Shown: in pieces, positions 1-9,521 of the stretch
Layout of the letters: each line of letters starts with the position of its first letter
Numbering within the stretch: the stretch's first letter is position 1
Assembly (NCBI GenBank): GCA_963773685.1
Contig: CAVZBY010000011.1
Span: forward strand, 806,001-870,000
Direction of reading: 5' to 3'
Origin: JALHVH01 sp963773685
Lineage (GTDB): Bacteria > Acidobacteriota > Aminicenantia > Aminicenantales > Saccharicenantaceae
Length of the DNA stretch: 64,000 nucleotides
Made by a program: the position numbers and the translations under genes
The notes under the pieces: model-generated
Seen by the model: only the letters and a program-made list of their open reading frames with translations
What the model was told of the DNA's origin: nothing
The model's database searches: none

Positions 1-1589
1 CTAAGCCCCCTGTATCTCCCCCTTTATGTTGGGGAGTAACCAGGGCCCCGCCTCGTGACGGGGAAGGCGGGGACAAAAGAAGATCCCCCCTTTGTAAAAG
101 GGGGGTGCGGGGGGATTTAAGAGGGGATTTGAGGCGCCCATAGAACATCTCCGATCCCGCTCCTCGTTTCGTCATCTCTTCCGGAGCGAGGCCTTCCTCT
201 TCGAGGATCCCGCCAAGTCGCGGCGTGCAGAACCCGCCCTGGCATCGACCCATCCCGCACCGGGTCCGGCGCTTGATCGCGTCGAAGGTCCGGACGCCGA
301 GCGGGGACCGGAGCGCGGCGAGCACCTCGGCCCGGGTCGCGTGCTCGCACCGGCAGACCGTTTCGCCCCAGGCTCCGTTCTCGGAGACGCGTCGCTCCCG
401 TTCCGCGTCGTCGGCATGGGCGAATCGGGAAGTTCCGGGAAGTCCTGGCTCGAAATCCTTCCGGAGCTCGAGATCCTCTCTCGCCCCGACGATGCCCGCG
501 ACCATTTCCGCGATGGCCGGGGCGGCGGTGAGGCCGGGCGACTCGATGCCGAAGAGGTCGATCCAGCGCGGGCGGGACGGGACTCTCCGCGATGACGAAA
601 TCGGCGAGCTTGGGCCGGATGCCCGCATAGGCATGGATGAAGGGGAAGCGGGCAAGGTCGGGAACGAGGGCGAACGCCTCGGCCTTGAGCCTGGCCGCGA
701 CGGCCGCTGTCGTGGCCGTGTCATCCTTGTCGCCGACAAGCTCGCTGCTCGGGCCGAGAAGGATATTGCCTTCCATGGTCGGCGTGATATGCACACCGAG
801 GAAGGAGTCGTCCCGCGGCGGGACGGGATAGACGGGCATCCCCAGGACCGGACCGGCCTCCTTGTCGGAGATGAGATATTCGCCCCGGAAAGGGCGGATC
901 CCAGGCGCGGGAAGACCGGCGAGAGCGGCGACGTCCCCCGCGGACAGGCCCGCGGCGTTGACGACCCAGCGGGCGGCGAATTCCCCTTTCGGGGTGGCCA
1001 GGATAAAAGCCCCGCGGCGAAAAGCGACGGACGTGACCCCGGCCTCGAGAAGGACGACGGCCCCGTTCAGGCAGGCCGATTCGGCCAGGGCGATCGTGAG
1101 CTCGTAGGGCGAAATGATGCCGGTTTCGGGCGAGAAGAGCGCTCGGAGTCCGCGGACGCCGGGCGCGATGGACCGGATGCCGGCCGCGTCGACGAAAGTC
1201 AGGCCCGGCGTGCCGTTCCGGTCGCCCTGTTCCCTGAGCTCATCGAGCCTGGGAAATTCGGACGGGTCGAGCGCCACGACGAGCTTTCCGGTCTTCCGAT
1301 GCGGGACGCCGAGCTCCCCGGCCATCCGGTAGATCGCCTTCAGGCCGGCGGCGTTGGCCCTGGCCTTGAGCGTCCCGGGCGGGACGTTGAATCCGGCGTG
1401 GATGACACCGCTGTTGGCCTTGGTGACGCCCTCGCCGACGTCGGCGGCCTTCTCCAGGAGGAGGACCTTCAGCCGGTACCGCGCCAGCTCCCGGAGGACG
1501 GCGCACCCGACAACCCCGCCTCCGATCACGGCGACGTCGAAGATGTCGGCGGCGGGGCCGGTCCGGCATCCCGAACGGAGTTCGTCCAT
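1..1589 (-). CDS. FAD-dependent oxidoreductase with C-terminal BFD-like [2Fe-2S] domain (GlpA-like), frameshifted
   Basis: Probable glycerol-3-phosphate dehydrogenase/2-hydroxyglutarate oxidase-type flavoprotein. The N-terminus (start 1589) has the dinucleotide-binding motif VAVIGGGVVG at about residues 19-28, followed by a DAO-type fold (TKANSGVIHAGF, VVNAAGLSAGDVA). Near position 570 the frame slips by one base. In the shifted frame the fold continues (RWIDLFGIESPGLTAAPAI) into a BFD-like iron-sulfur domain with CRC and CGMGRCQGGFC, the C-x-C plus C-x4-C-x4-C pattern of GlpA-type enzymes. No stop follows the conserved end (about position 125); the frame stays open through a hairpin repeat to the window edge, so the true C-terminus is not known. 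The slip is more likely a sequencing indel than decay because both halves are intact. Confidence 0.8.
83..117. repeat. C-run/G-run hairpin repeat (family B)
   Basis: Palindrome CCCCCCTTTGTAAAAGGGGGG followed by GGGGGATTT. It belongs to a hairpin family seen also near 15.8, 16.5, 28.3, 48.7, 48.8/49.0, 49.1, 54.2 and 54.3 kb. Here it overlaps the possible 3' end of the flavoprotein gene. Confidence 0.8.
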
Positions 1590-1758
1590 GGGTCTTCAAA
1601 TATATCAGAAGGTCCTGGGGACTTCCAGGAAGGGAGCGGGCGATCCCAAGCCTCCCGGCTTGACAGGGGGGGGTCACGGCTCTATTAATGAGAGACAGGG
1701 GGATCGATGATCGGATCGGCCTTCAGAGCGCCGCCCGGTCCCGCCGAGAGGGGGGATC
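1590..1758. other. Divergent intergenic region
   Basis: This 169-bp gap lies between the leftward flavoprotein gene and the rightward secreted repeat protein. It must hold both promoters, but I see no box close enough to consensus to place. A G-rich stretch (GAGGGGGGATC) immediately before 1759 can act as the ribosome binding site of the rightward gene. Confidence 0.4.
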
Positions 1759-3863
1759 ATGAAAAGAGCCGCATGTCTGGTGGTTGTCGGTCTGATTTTG
1801 GCCGTGGGGCCTTTGGCGGCCGCCCTGACCGTCACGTCTCCCAACGGAGGCGAGAACTGGCCCCTGGGGAAGCACGAAACTCATCACCTGGACGTCGGGG
1901 GTCAGCGGCAACGTGAAGCTGGTCCTGCTCAAGGGCGGGGTCAAGCTGCGGGGATATCGTTGCCAGCGTTCCCGGCGTCCCAGCACAGCTATTCGTGGAC
2001 TGTCGGTACCCTCGTTGATCGGGACGGCGCCCGCCGGTTCCGACTATAAGGTCAGGGTCCGCACGCATCGACAATTCCCAAAACGACGCGAGCAACGGGA
2101 CTTTCACCATCGGGCCTTCCGGCCCGGCCCGGCCCGGCCCGTTCGCCCTGACCGCCCCGAACGGCGGCGAGTCGTGGCCGCGGGGGAGCATCCGGAACAT
2201 CACCTGGAATTCCGGGGTCACGACCGGATACATCCGCCTCGACCTCTACAAGGGAGGTACGAACTTCGCCAATTACCTTGGTTGCATCAAGACGATGACG
2301 GCTGGCGGCGACCGGGACGTATTCGTGGCACGTGGGCGATCGCGAAGGCATGACCCCGGCAGCGGAGGGGAGCGATTATTACGTCGTCATCCACGCCTAC
2401 ACGCCGGACCTCAAGGACCCGGGGAACGGCCCGTTCGCCATCGCGCCGCCGGATCATCCAGGCCACGCCATCGGCCAAGGCCGCCAGAGCGAAGATCTCG
2501 ACGGCCAGTTTCTCGCTCACCAATCCGCGGCGCGGCGACCATTGGTACAAGGGCACCGGCTACACCATCACCTGGACGACCGGAGGGCTGAATGAGTCGC
2601 CGGTCAGGCTGGACCTCCTCAATATCGACGGTTCGACCGTGGTCCTGCCGATCGCGGAGAACATCCCCAACAACGGCCAGCACTTCTGGGCCGTGCCCAT
2701 GTCCCTGCCCGATGCCGAGACCTTATACAGGGTACGGATCCGGACCATGGACAACGCGCGCAGCGACATGCCTGCGGCCTTTTATATCGCCAAGGCCAAG
2801 CCCTCGTCCGGGCCGCCGACCGTCAAGGTCACGGCTCCCGGGGGCCCGTCCCAGCTCGGCGCGGGCTTCACTTACCCCATCCGCTGGACTTCGACCTGCG
2901 GCAAGTCCGTCAACGGGCCCACGGATGACGCTTTCGACATCGAGCTGATGAACGCCGCCGGCTACGAGCCGGGCGCAGGTGGCTCCTTGAAAGAGGCCAC
3001 GCCACCTACGACGGCGGCAACCCGGACGGGAGCCACGCCTGGCACTGGGACTGGCAGATAGCCCGTGGAACGAGACCGCGGGGACCTATCGTGTCCGGGT
3101 GACCAGCCTGGCCGGGGGATGTGCGGGCCTCGGCGAGACCTTCCCGGTGGTCTACCAGCAGGAGATCAAAGAATACGTCGCTCGAGCCCAAGTACATCCA
3201 GAACTGCTATCACGTTTTCTCGCATGACGCGGCGGGCGTGAATCCCCAGGAGGCTTGCACGGGGCCCGGCTTACCGAGCATCTCCAGGGAGGGACTCAAG
3301 CGCAAGGCCCGGGTCGGCTTCTGCTGGTTCCCACAATACGGGTGAACGGTCGCCAATCACAGCCACGCCAACATCGTCGGTCATACCGTTGGCCCGGGTG
3401 GTGTTCGCGAACGGGCCTAAGCAGGCTGGTACAAGGACAAGGGCCGGATCGTTACAAAAGCGACCCTGAGCCATCAAGAGGCAGTGGGTCATGCCACGGC
3501 GGCACGTGGGGTCCCCGGGCAACTACTCCCCTGTCCTGAGAGGCGTGGTCCTGTTGAACAAATCCGTATCCTGCTCGCAGGGCGAGGAGATGGGCGCTAT
3601 GTCTGCCGCCGGCCGCGATGGGCACTCCGGTAGCCGATGGATACCGGCCGCCAGGCCGCGACACGTGGGAGGTCGACGTAACCCAGCCTTACTTGCGCCC
3701 TGATCCAAAACGGTACGCCCGACCGGGGGGTGGTCCTGTACCCGACCCTCGAATCGAACCCGTGCGGCCTCGAGGGGGATTGTCACCGTCAATATACTAC
3801 ACAACGCGGCGTGGTTACGAGATCGTCACGTTGACCATCCGGCTGCGCCAAGGACATCGCTAG
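1759..3863 (+). pseudogene. Secreted protein with repeated PNGGE-W Ig-like domains, many frameshifts
   Basis: Start 1759 gives a signal peptide (MKRAACLVVVGLILAVGPLAAA) followed by VTSPNGGENWPLG. Reading across all three forward frames recovers one continuous protein: ITWTSGVSGNVKLVLLKGG, PASQHSYSWTVGTL, GSDYKVRVRT, then a second unit LTAPNGGESWPRGSIRNITW, a third with HWYKGTGYTITWTTGG and a fourth with VKVTAPGGPSQLG. These are tandem domains of about 110-130 residues with the PNGGE-x-W opening of the Ser-Thr-rich/Kre9-like surface domains of bacterial exoproteins. The frame slips about every 80-150 bases, but amino-acid conservation survives between slips. After about 3,200 the translation (for example YIQNCYHVFSHDAAGVNPQ) is harder to follow. 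Either a recently broken gene or a badly polished assembly stretch; the end is approximate. Confidence 0.6.
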
Positions 3864-3957
3864 GAGTAAGACCGTCACGGTCGGGCTGATCCCCGGGCTT
3901 CGGTTGTCTAAGATCGACCCCCATGGGCCGTCCTGTGCTACATTACGCGCTTCGAAC

Positions 3958-5158
3958 ATGAAAAAGCGCATCCTGTTCTCCGCAGCGTTCTTCCACGCCC
4001 TGACGGACGCGGCGACGGTCGTCGTCCCCACGGTCTTCCCCATCCTCTACAGCCGGGAATTCCTCATCACGAGCTATGCGCAGATCGGACTGCTGTCCAA
4101 CCTCGGACTCGTCGCGACGTTCCTCATCCAATTCATGGTCGTCCGCATCTCATACCGGCACGAATACAGGACCCTGCTCCTGGCGAGCGGCCTCGGCCTC
4201 TGCGCCTCGATGGCCCTCATTCCCTTCGCCAGGACGTTCGCCGTCCTCCTCCTCCTCTTTCTCCTCCTCCGGATCGCCTCGAGCTTCTATCACCCCGTCA
4301 TGATCGCCTGGATCTCCAAGAGCCGGGCGGGCTCCGGCAAGGAGCTCGACGACGCCATGGGCATCCAGAGCGGGTCGGGGAACCTGGGCGTCATCCTCGC
4401 CTACCTCACGGTGGGCTTCATGGCCCAGCGATGGACCTGGAAGACCCCGCTTTTCGCCTGGAGCCTCTTCGGGCTCGTCCTGGGGGCCGTCGGGCTCCTG
4501 ATCCTGCGCGGGGTCTCCTCGAAGGCCGATGTGCGGCCCTCGCTCAGCCCGTCATCCTGGGCCCGTTCCCTCCGGGGGATCAAGCGGTACATCCCGGGGT
4601 TCTTCTTCGGCGGCATGGGCTGGTCGGTCACGATCTTTTACGCCCCCTCCCTGCTGAATCACAGGTTCGACGTGCCCATGGGCACGACGGGCCTCATTCT
4701 GGCCCTCTGGGTCGGACTGGGGACGATCACGGGGGCACGGTTACGGCGTCTGGAGCCGAAGGTTCGGACGGAAGAGGGTCTTCCTCACGAGCCTGGGCGG
4801 GGCGATGGTCAGTCTCTTCCTCATCGGATTCGCCCGGCACCAGGGCCTTGCCATCGCGGGGCTCGTCGCTTTCGGCGGCTTCCTGCTGATGACCTACCCG
4901 TCCCTGCACACGTTCGTCGGGTCCACCGTCCCCGAGAGCGGGCAGACGCAGGCCTTCAGCTGGGTCTCGAACATCCAGCTGCTCTCGGGCGCGGTCGTCT
5001 CGCTCGGGGCCGGCTTCCTGTCCGACGCCGTCGGCATCCAGTTCCCCTTCGTCCTGACCGCCGTCCTGACGCTGGCCGTGTTCCTGTTCTATCTCCCCCG
5101 CGGGCCCGAGTTCTTCGGCGGGAAATTCAAGGGGAGCCTGCCCGTTCCCGATCTGTGA
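3958..5158 (+). CDS. MFS transporter, one frameshift
   Basis: Integral membrane transporter of about 400 residues with roughly 12 hydrophobic segments. The ATG at 3958 (MKKRILFSAAFFHALTDAA) is preferred over an in-frame ATG at 3904 because it begins directly at the first membrane segment. The first two thirds lie in one frame up to IFYAPSLLNHRF and LALWVGLGTITG. At about 4,732-4,737 a run of five Gs shifts the frame, and the remainder continues as YGVWSRRFGRKRVFLTSLGG to a TGA at 5156-5158. The GVWSRRFGRK piece fits a conserved MFS loop. The general look is of the fosmidomycin-resistance/sugar-phosphate type, but the substrate cannot be called. Confidence 0.8.
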
Positions 5159-5180
5159 GTCGATTCCCGGCGACCCTTTC

Positions 5181-5605
5181 TTAAAAGAGGCCGGTGGAGC
5201 CGAAGCCGCCCTCGCCGCGAGACGTGTCGTCGAGCGTGTCCGATTCGACGATCGTCGGGGCCTCGACGGGCTGGATGAGCATCTGGGCGATCTTCATCCC
5301 GGCCTTGATCTCGAAGGGCTCGGTCGCCGAGATTGACCATGACCACCCGGACTTCGCCCCTGTAGCCGGCGTCGACGACCCCGGCCAGCCGATGGACGCC
5401 CTTGAGCGAGATGCCGCTTTTGTCCCAGACCAGGCCGACATGGCCCTGCGGGATGGCCATCTGGATGCCGGTCGGGAACCGGCTTGGTCTCGCCGGGCGC
5501 CAGAGTCATATCCACGCACGCGAACAGGTCCATGCCCGCGTCGCCGGAGTGCGCGAACGCCGGGAGTTTCGCTTCCGCCATGAGTCTTTTTACCTGGATC
5601 TGCAT
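5181..5605 (-). CDS. dut: dUTP diphosphatase (dUTPase), two frameshifts
   Basis: Trimeric dUTPase, about 141 residues, hydrolysing dUTP to dUMP and pyrophosphate. All five family motifs can be read, though in three frames: AHSGDAGMDLFA (motif 1), WDKSGISLKG (motif 2, usually RSS/RSG), GVVDAGYRGEVRVVMVNLG (motif 3, catalytic Asp and Tyr), GMKIAQMLIQP (motif 4) and the glycine-rich tail RGEGGFGSTG (motif 5). Single-base slips occur near 5,477 and 5,322. Because all motifs survive, I read these as sequence errors in an active gene. Its place beside the nrd genes fits a nucleotide-metabolism neighbourhood. Confidence 0.88.
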
Positions 5606-5828
5606 TCCTTCGCTCCCTCGTATCTAATGACTTTCTCGTGAGTGGGCTATGAATACCGGGATTCGTCGGCGGCGACGGGGATTGACCCGAAGGCCCCGGT
5701 AGCGGAGGGGGGCCCGTCGCTTCGACGGGGGAACCGACGGGACTGGTTCCCGGGGTCCGGGGGAGAGGGGCAATCCCCGGAGGCGAAGCCGATACGAATC
5801 CCGAAATCGCGGCATGGCATTCACGACT

Positions 5829-6527
5829 TCAGGCGCCCTCGACGCGCACTTCCTTGAAGAACGGCCGGGCGATCTCCTGCAGCATGACGAATTCCTCCCG
5901 CGGATACGGCTTGACGTCGAGCCAGGCCGGGTCGATGGTGTCGTGGGGCACGAACTGCTGGAGCTGGTAGAGATCGGCCCCCTCGAGCCACGCCCCGATC
6001 CTGCGGATGTCCTCGCGTCCGAGCAGTCCGGGCACGACCGTCGTCCGGAACATATATGTGAGCCCCGAGCCCTTGACGATCGCCGCGCTTCTCTCGATGT
6101 CCTCGACCCGGACCGACACTCCCGCGACCTCGCTGTAGCGATCGAGCGGCGCCTTGATGTCCATGGCGATCCAGTCGACCAGGCCCTCCCCGACCAGCTT
6201 TTCGAGCCGCCCCGGAAGCGAGCCGTTCGTATCGAGCTTGACCAGGAGCCCGCGCTCCTTGACGACCCGCACCAGGTCCTCGAGGTCCTCGCTGAGCAGG
6301 GGCTCGCCGCCCGTCACGCACACGCCTTCGAGCCAGCCCTTCCGCGAATCGAGATAGGACAGGAAGAGGTCCATCGACAGGACGGGGTAGGACTCCGGCC
6401 TCAGCACGAGGTCGGCGTTGTGGCAGAACGGACAGCGGAACGTGCAGCCGCCCAGGAAGACCGTCGAGGAGATGTGGCCCGGGAAGTCCTTGCTCGAGAA
6501 CTTCTCTAGGCCCCTGATTTCGACCAT
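5829..6527 (-). CDS. nrdG: Anaerobic ribonucleoside-triphosphate reductase activating protein
   Basis: Radical SAM activase of 232 residues that installs the glycyl radical on NrdD. The start at 6527 gives MVEIRGLEKFSSKDFPGHIS, then the cluster motif CTFRCPFC (C-x3-C-x2-C) at about residue 29, the SAM-binding GGEP (TGGEPLLSEDLEDLV) and DIKAPLDRY. It overlaps the upstream glutaredoxin-like gene by 22 bases, so the two are probably translationally coupled. The family also includes activases of other glycyl-radical enzymes, but the adjacent nrdD makes NrdG the best call. Confidence 0.9.
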   Translation of the reverse strand: MVEIRGLEKFSSKDFPGHISSTVFLGGCTFRCPFCHNADLVLRPESYPVLSMDLFLSYLDSRKGWLEGVCVTGGEPLLSEDLEDLVRVVKERGLLVKLDTNGSLPGRLEKLVGEGLVDWIAMDIKAPLDRYSEVAGVSVRVEDIERSAAIVKGSGLTYMFRTTVVPGLLGREDIRRIGAWLEGADLYQLQQFVPHDTIDPAWLDVKPYPREEFVMLQEIARPFFKEVRVEGA

Positions 6528-6772
6528 CCCTCGAGCTCCTCCGCGCTGTTGAGGACGGCCCGGACGATCCCCTGGTCGTTGAGGATCAGGGTGGGAAGGA
6601 TGATGCCGCCCTTGTCGTCGCGCTTGAGCATCTTGACGAAGTCCCTGATCCGGGCCTTGCCCTCGGGCTGGGTGAGGCTGTATTCCTGGAAATAGACCTC
6701 GCGGGCGGCAAGGAGCTTCTTGAGCTTGTCGCACTTCTCGCAGTTGGGGTAGGTGAACAGGAGATAATCCAT
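6506..6772 (-). CDS. Glutaredoxin/NrdH-like small thiol protein
   Basis: 88-residue thioredoxin-fold protein beginning MDYLLFTYPNCEKCDKLKKL, with a CxxC redox pair (CEKC) at residues 11-14 and a conserved cis-Pro region (ILPTLIL). It lies 30 bases after the nrdD stop and overlaps the nrdG start, so it is the middle gene of a three-gene nrd operon. Class III reductases usually draw electrons from formate or from thioredoxin/glutaredoxin-like proteins. A role as dedicated electron donor to NrdD or in its activation is likely but inferred from position. Confidence 0.8.
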   Translation of the reverse strand: MDYLLFTYPNCEKCDKLKKLLAAREVYFQEYSLTQPEGKARIRDFVKMLKRDDKGGIILPTLILNDQGIVRAVLNSAEELEGWSKSGA

Positions 6773-6802
6773 GGTTTCGTCCTTGTCCGGTCCTCGTTCC
6801 GC

Positions 6803-8883
6803 TCAGGCGAGCTTGGTGTACGGGGTCCTCTCCTTGAATTCCTGCTGTTTTCCGTCGTTCCAGGTCCGGATGGGCCTCAGGTAGCCCACGATCCGCGAAT
6901 AGACCTCGGTCTGGGACGCCGCAGTCCGGGCAGGAATGATGCTCGCCCCGCAGGTAGCCGTGGTCGAGGCAGACGCTGAACGTCGGCGTGATGGAGAAGT
7001 ACGGGAGCTTCGTCGCGGCGATCCTCCGGACGAGCTTCTTGCAGGTCCCGGCGTCGATGGCCTCGGGGAGGAACGTGTGGAAGATGGTCCCGCCGGTATA
7101 AAGCGGCTGGATGTCGGACTGGTGGTTGAGGGCGTCGAAGACGTCCCGCGTCGCGTCCACGTTGAGCTGGGTGGAGTTGGTCAGGAAGGGATGCTTGTCC
7201 GTGCCCGACGTGACGATCCGGGGGTACTTCTCCCTGTCGAGCCGGGCCAGGCGGTAGGAGGTGGATTCGGCCGGCGTCGCCTCGAGGTTGTAGAGGTGGC
7301 CCGTCTGCTCCTGGAACTCCCGGAGGACGCCCCTCATGTAGTTCAGGGTCTCGATGGCGAATTCCTTGCCCTCGGGCGTGCCGATCCCCTTCTTGAGGAA
7401 GTTCAGGCTGGCCTCGTGCATGCCGCAGATGCCGATCGTCGAGAAGTGGTTGTCGAAGTGGCCGAGATAGACCTGGGTGTAGGGCATGATGCCCCGGGCC
7501 AGCATGTTGTTGACGATCTCGCGCTTGGTCTCGAGGGAGTCCTTGGCCAGGGTCATGAGCTCCTTGAGCTTTTCGTAAGAACTCGTCCTTTGTCTGGGCC
7601 TCGTAGCCGATGCGGTTCAGGTTGATGGTGACGACGCCGATCGAACCGGTGGAGTCGCCCGGCCCCCAGATGCTCCCCGGACGGCGCATGAGCTCGCGCT
7701 GGTCGAGGTTGAGCCGGCAGCACATGGCCCGGATGTCGCCGGGGCTCATGTTCGTTCCGATGTAGTTCTGGAAGTAGGGAATGCCGTACTTGGCCGTGGC
7801 CTCGAAGAGGAGGTTGGCGTTGGGCGAATCCCAGTCGAAATCGTTCGTCAGGTTGTAGGTCGGGATGGGGAACGTGAAGACGCGGCCCTTCTGGTCGCCC
7901 TCGATCATGAGCTCCAGGAAAGCCTTGTTGATCATGTCCATCTCGGCCTGGTGCTCGCCGTAGGTGGCTTCGAGCTCCTTCCCGCCGACGACGACCTTCT
8001 TGTCCTTCATGTCGTCGGGGACGGTCCAGTCGAAGGTCAGGTTGGAGAACGGCGTCTGCCAGCCCCAGCGGGACGGGACGTTGAGCCCGAAGATGAGCTT
8101 CTGGACGTCCTGCTTGACCTGCTCGTAGGGGAGGTTGTCCTTGCGGATGAAGGGGGCGAGCAGGGTGTCCACCGACGAGAACGCCTGGGCCCCGGCGAAC
8201 TCGCCCTGCATGGTCCCGATATAGTTGACCATGTGCAGGGTCGCCGTCTCCAGGTGCTTGGCCGGGCTCGAATGGACCTGGTTCGGGACGTGCCCGAAGC
8301 CGCGCCGGAGCAGGGTGTCGAGCGACCAGCCGGCGCAGTACCCGACGATGGGATAGGACAGGTCGTGGATGTGGAAGGCGCCCTCGACGTGGGCCTTCTT
8401 GATGTTCTCGGTGTAGATCTGATTGAGGGCGAAGGTCGAGAGGACCTCGCCCGAGACGCGGGCGTTGAGGCCGGAGAAGCTCATCACGCCCTCGTTGCTG
8501 TTCTCGCGGATCTTCCAGTCGGCGTCGTTGATGTAGTCCTTGATGAGCCGCTCGAGGTTGAGCCCGGTCCGCTTGGCCTCGCGGATGCCCTTGTGCTTCT
8601 CGCGGTAGAGGATGTAGGACTTGGCGACCTCGAGATAGCCCTGCTTCATCAGGACCATTTCGACGATGTCCTGGATCTGCTCGACCGAGGGCACCGTGTA
8701 GCCGCCGAACTTCTCCTCGATCATGAAGGCGGCGATGTCGGAGGTCGTCTTCGACGTCGAGGGGTCGGTGATCCCCTGCGATTCCATCGCCTTGGCGATG
8801 GCCTTCGTGATCTTGTCCTGGTTGAAATCGACGACCGTCCCGTCCCTCTTCTTGATCCTCGAGATCCCGCGCACCATCATCAT
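6803..8883 (-). CDS. nrdD: Anaerobic (class III) ribonucleoside-triphosphate reductase, two frameshifts
   Basis: Oxygen-sensitive glycyl-radical enzyme making dNTPs, about 690 residues. The N-terminus carries an ATP-cone allosteric domain (ISRIKKRDGTVVDFNQDKIT, about residues 5-95). The barrel follows with HIHDLSYPIVGYCAGWSL, GTNMSPGDIRAMCCRL and GSIGVVTINLNRIGYEA. The frame slips near 7,575, continuing as YEKLKELMTLAKDSLETKRE, and again near 6,922. The last segment then reads CPDCGVP, VYSRIVGYLRPIRTWN and ends KLA at 6803. The Gly in RIVGYL is the expected radical site, and the CPDC pair is half of the C-terminal zinc site. A short arm of 30 bases separates it from the glutaredoxin-like gene. 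Strong indicator of anaerobic growth. Confidence 0.92.
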
Positions 8884-9020
8884 CCAAGGCCTCCTTCTCC
8901 CGATTCCCGCTTGTGCGAAGTCAAGCTACCCAAGACCAATGAAAAATGCTAACATCGGTCGAGGTTCCTTGTCATGGCCGACGAAAAGACTTTCCGCCGG
9001 ACCCTCCCACATCTTGTGCA

Positions 9021-9051
9021 TGCCTTTATTAAAAGGCACAAAATATTGTAT
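9021..9051. promoter_or_regulatory. Hairpin and candidate NrdR box upstream of nrdD
   Basis: The divergent nrdD/yjbQ-like gap holds a perfect inverted repeat, TGCCTTT (9021-9027) and AAAGGCA (9032-9038), partly overlapping GCACAAAATATTGTAT (9036-9051). The latter resembles the 16-bp NrdR box (ACACTATATATAGTGT) in its ends and AT core. NrdR boxes normally come in pairs about three helical turns apart; I see no good second copy, so this is tentative. Confidence 0.35.
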
Positions 9052-9131
9052 GAGCGAACCAGAATTTACTCCCCTTCACCGGGCTTGTCAAGCCCCTTAT
9101 CAATGATTTTTTCGCATCGCCCGGGGGACCC

Positions 9132-9521
9132 ATGAAAACCCTTGATATCAGGACAAATGCCCGGGAAGAGATGATCGATCTGACCCCCGAGATCGAGGCC
9201 TCGGTCGCCGCTTCCGGGGTCGAAAACGGCCTTTGCACGGTCTTCGTCCCCCACACCACGGCCGGGATCACCATCAACGAGAACGCCGACCCGGACGTCG
9301 GGGAAGATCTCCTCGCGGCCCTGCGCCGGGCCGTCCCCGACGGCGCTCCCTACCGGCACGGCGAGGGCAATTCCCCCGCCCACGTCAAGGCGAGCCTCGT
9401 CGGTTCGTCGGTCACGGTCATCGTCGAAAGCGGGCGCCTCCGCCTCGGGACCTGGCAGGGCATCCAATTCTGCGAATTCGACGGCCCGCGAGCGCGGAAG
9501 GTCTGGGTCAGGATCGGTTAA
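9132..9521 (+). CDS. YjbQ/UPF0047 family protein (secondary thiamine-phosphate synthase-like)
   Basis: 129-residue single-domain protein of the YjbQ/UPF0047 family. Diagnostic stretches are CTVFVPHTTAGITINENADP with its conserved His-Thr-Thr, YRHGEGNSPAHVKASLVG with conserved His residues, and the C-terminal GTWQGIQFCEFDGPR. Family members have weak thiamine-phosphate synthase activity in vitro but their true role is unsettled. It is transcribed away from nrdD, with the shared upstream gap at 8884-9131. Its stop is four bases inside the 3' end of the convergent sulfatase gene. Confidence 0.9.
   Translation: MKTLDIRTNAREEMIDLTPEIEASVAASGVENGLCTVFVPHTTAGITINENADPDVGEDLLAALRRAVPDGAPYRHGEGNSPAHVKASLVGSSVTVIVESGRLRLGTWQGIQFCEFDGPRARKVWVRIG

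Noticed and set aside
225..1688. 487-residue plus-strand frame opposite the flavoprotein
   Set aside because: Antisense shadow: rich in Arg/Gly/Asp, no domain; the minus strand shows FAD and BFD motifs.
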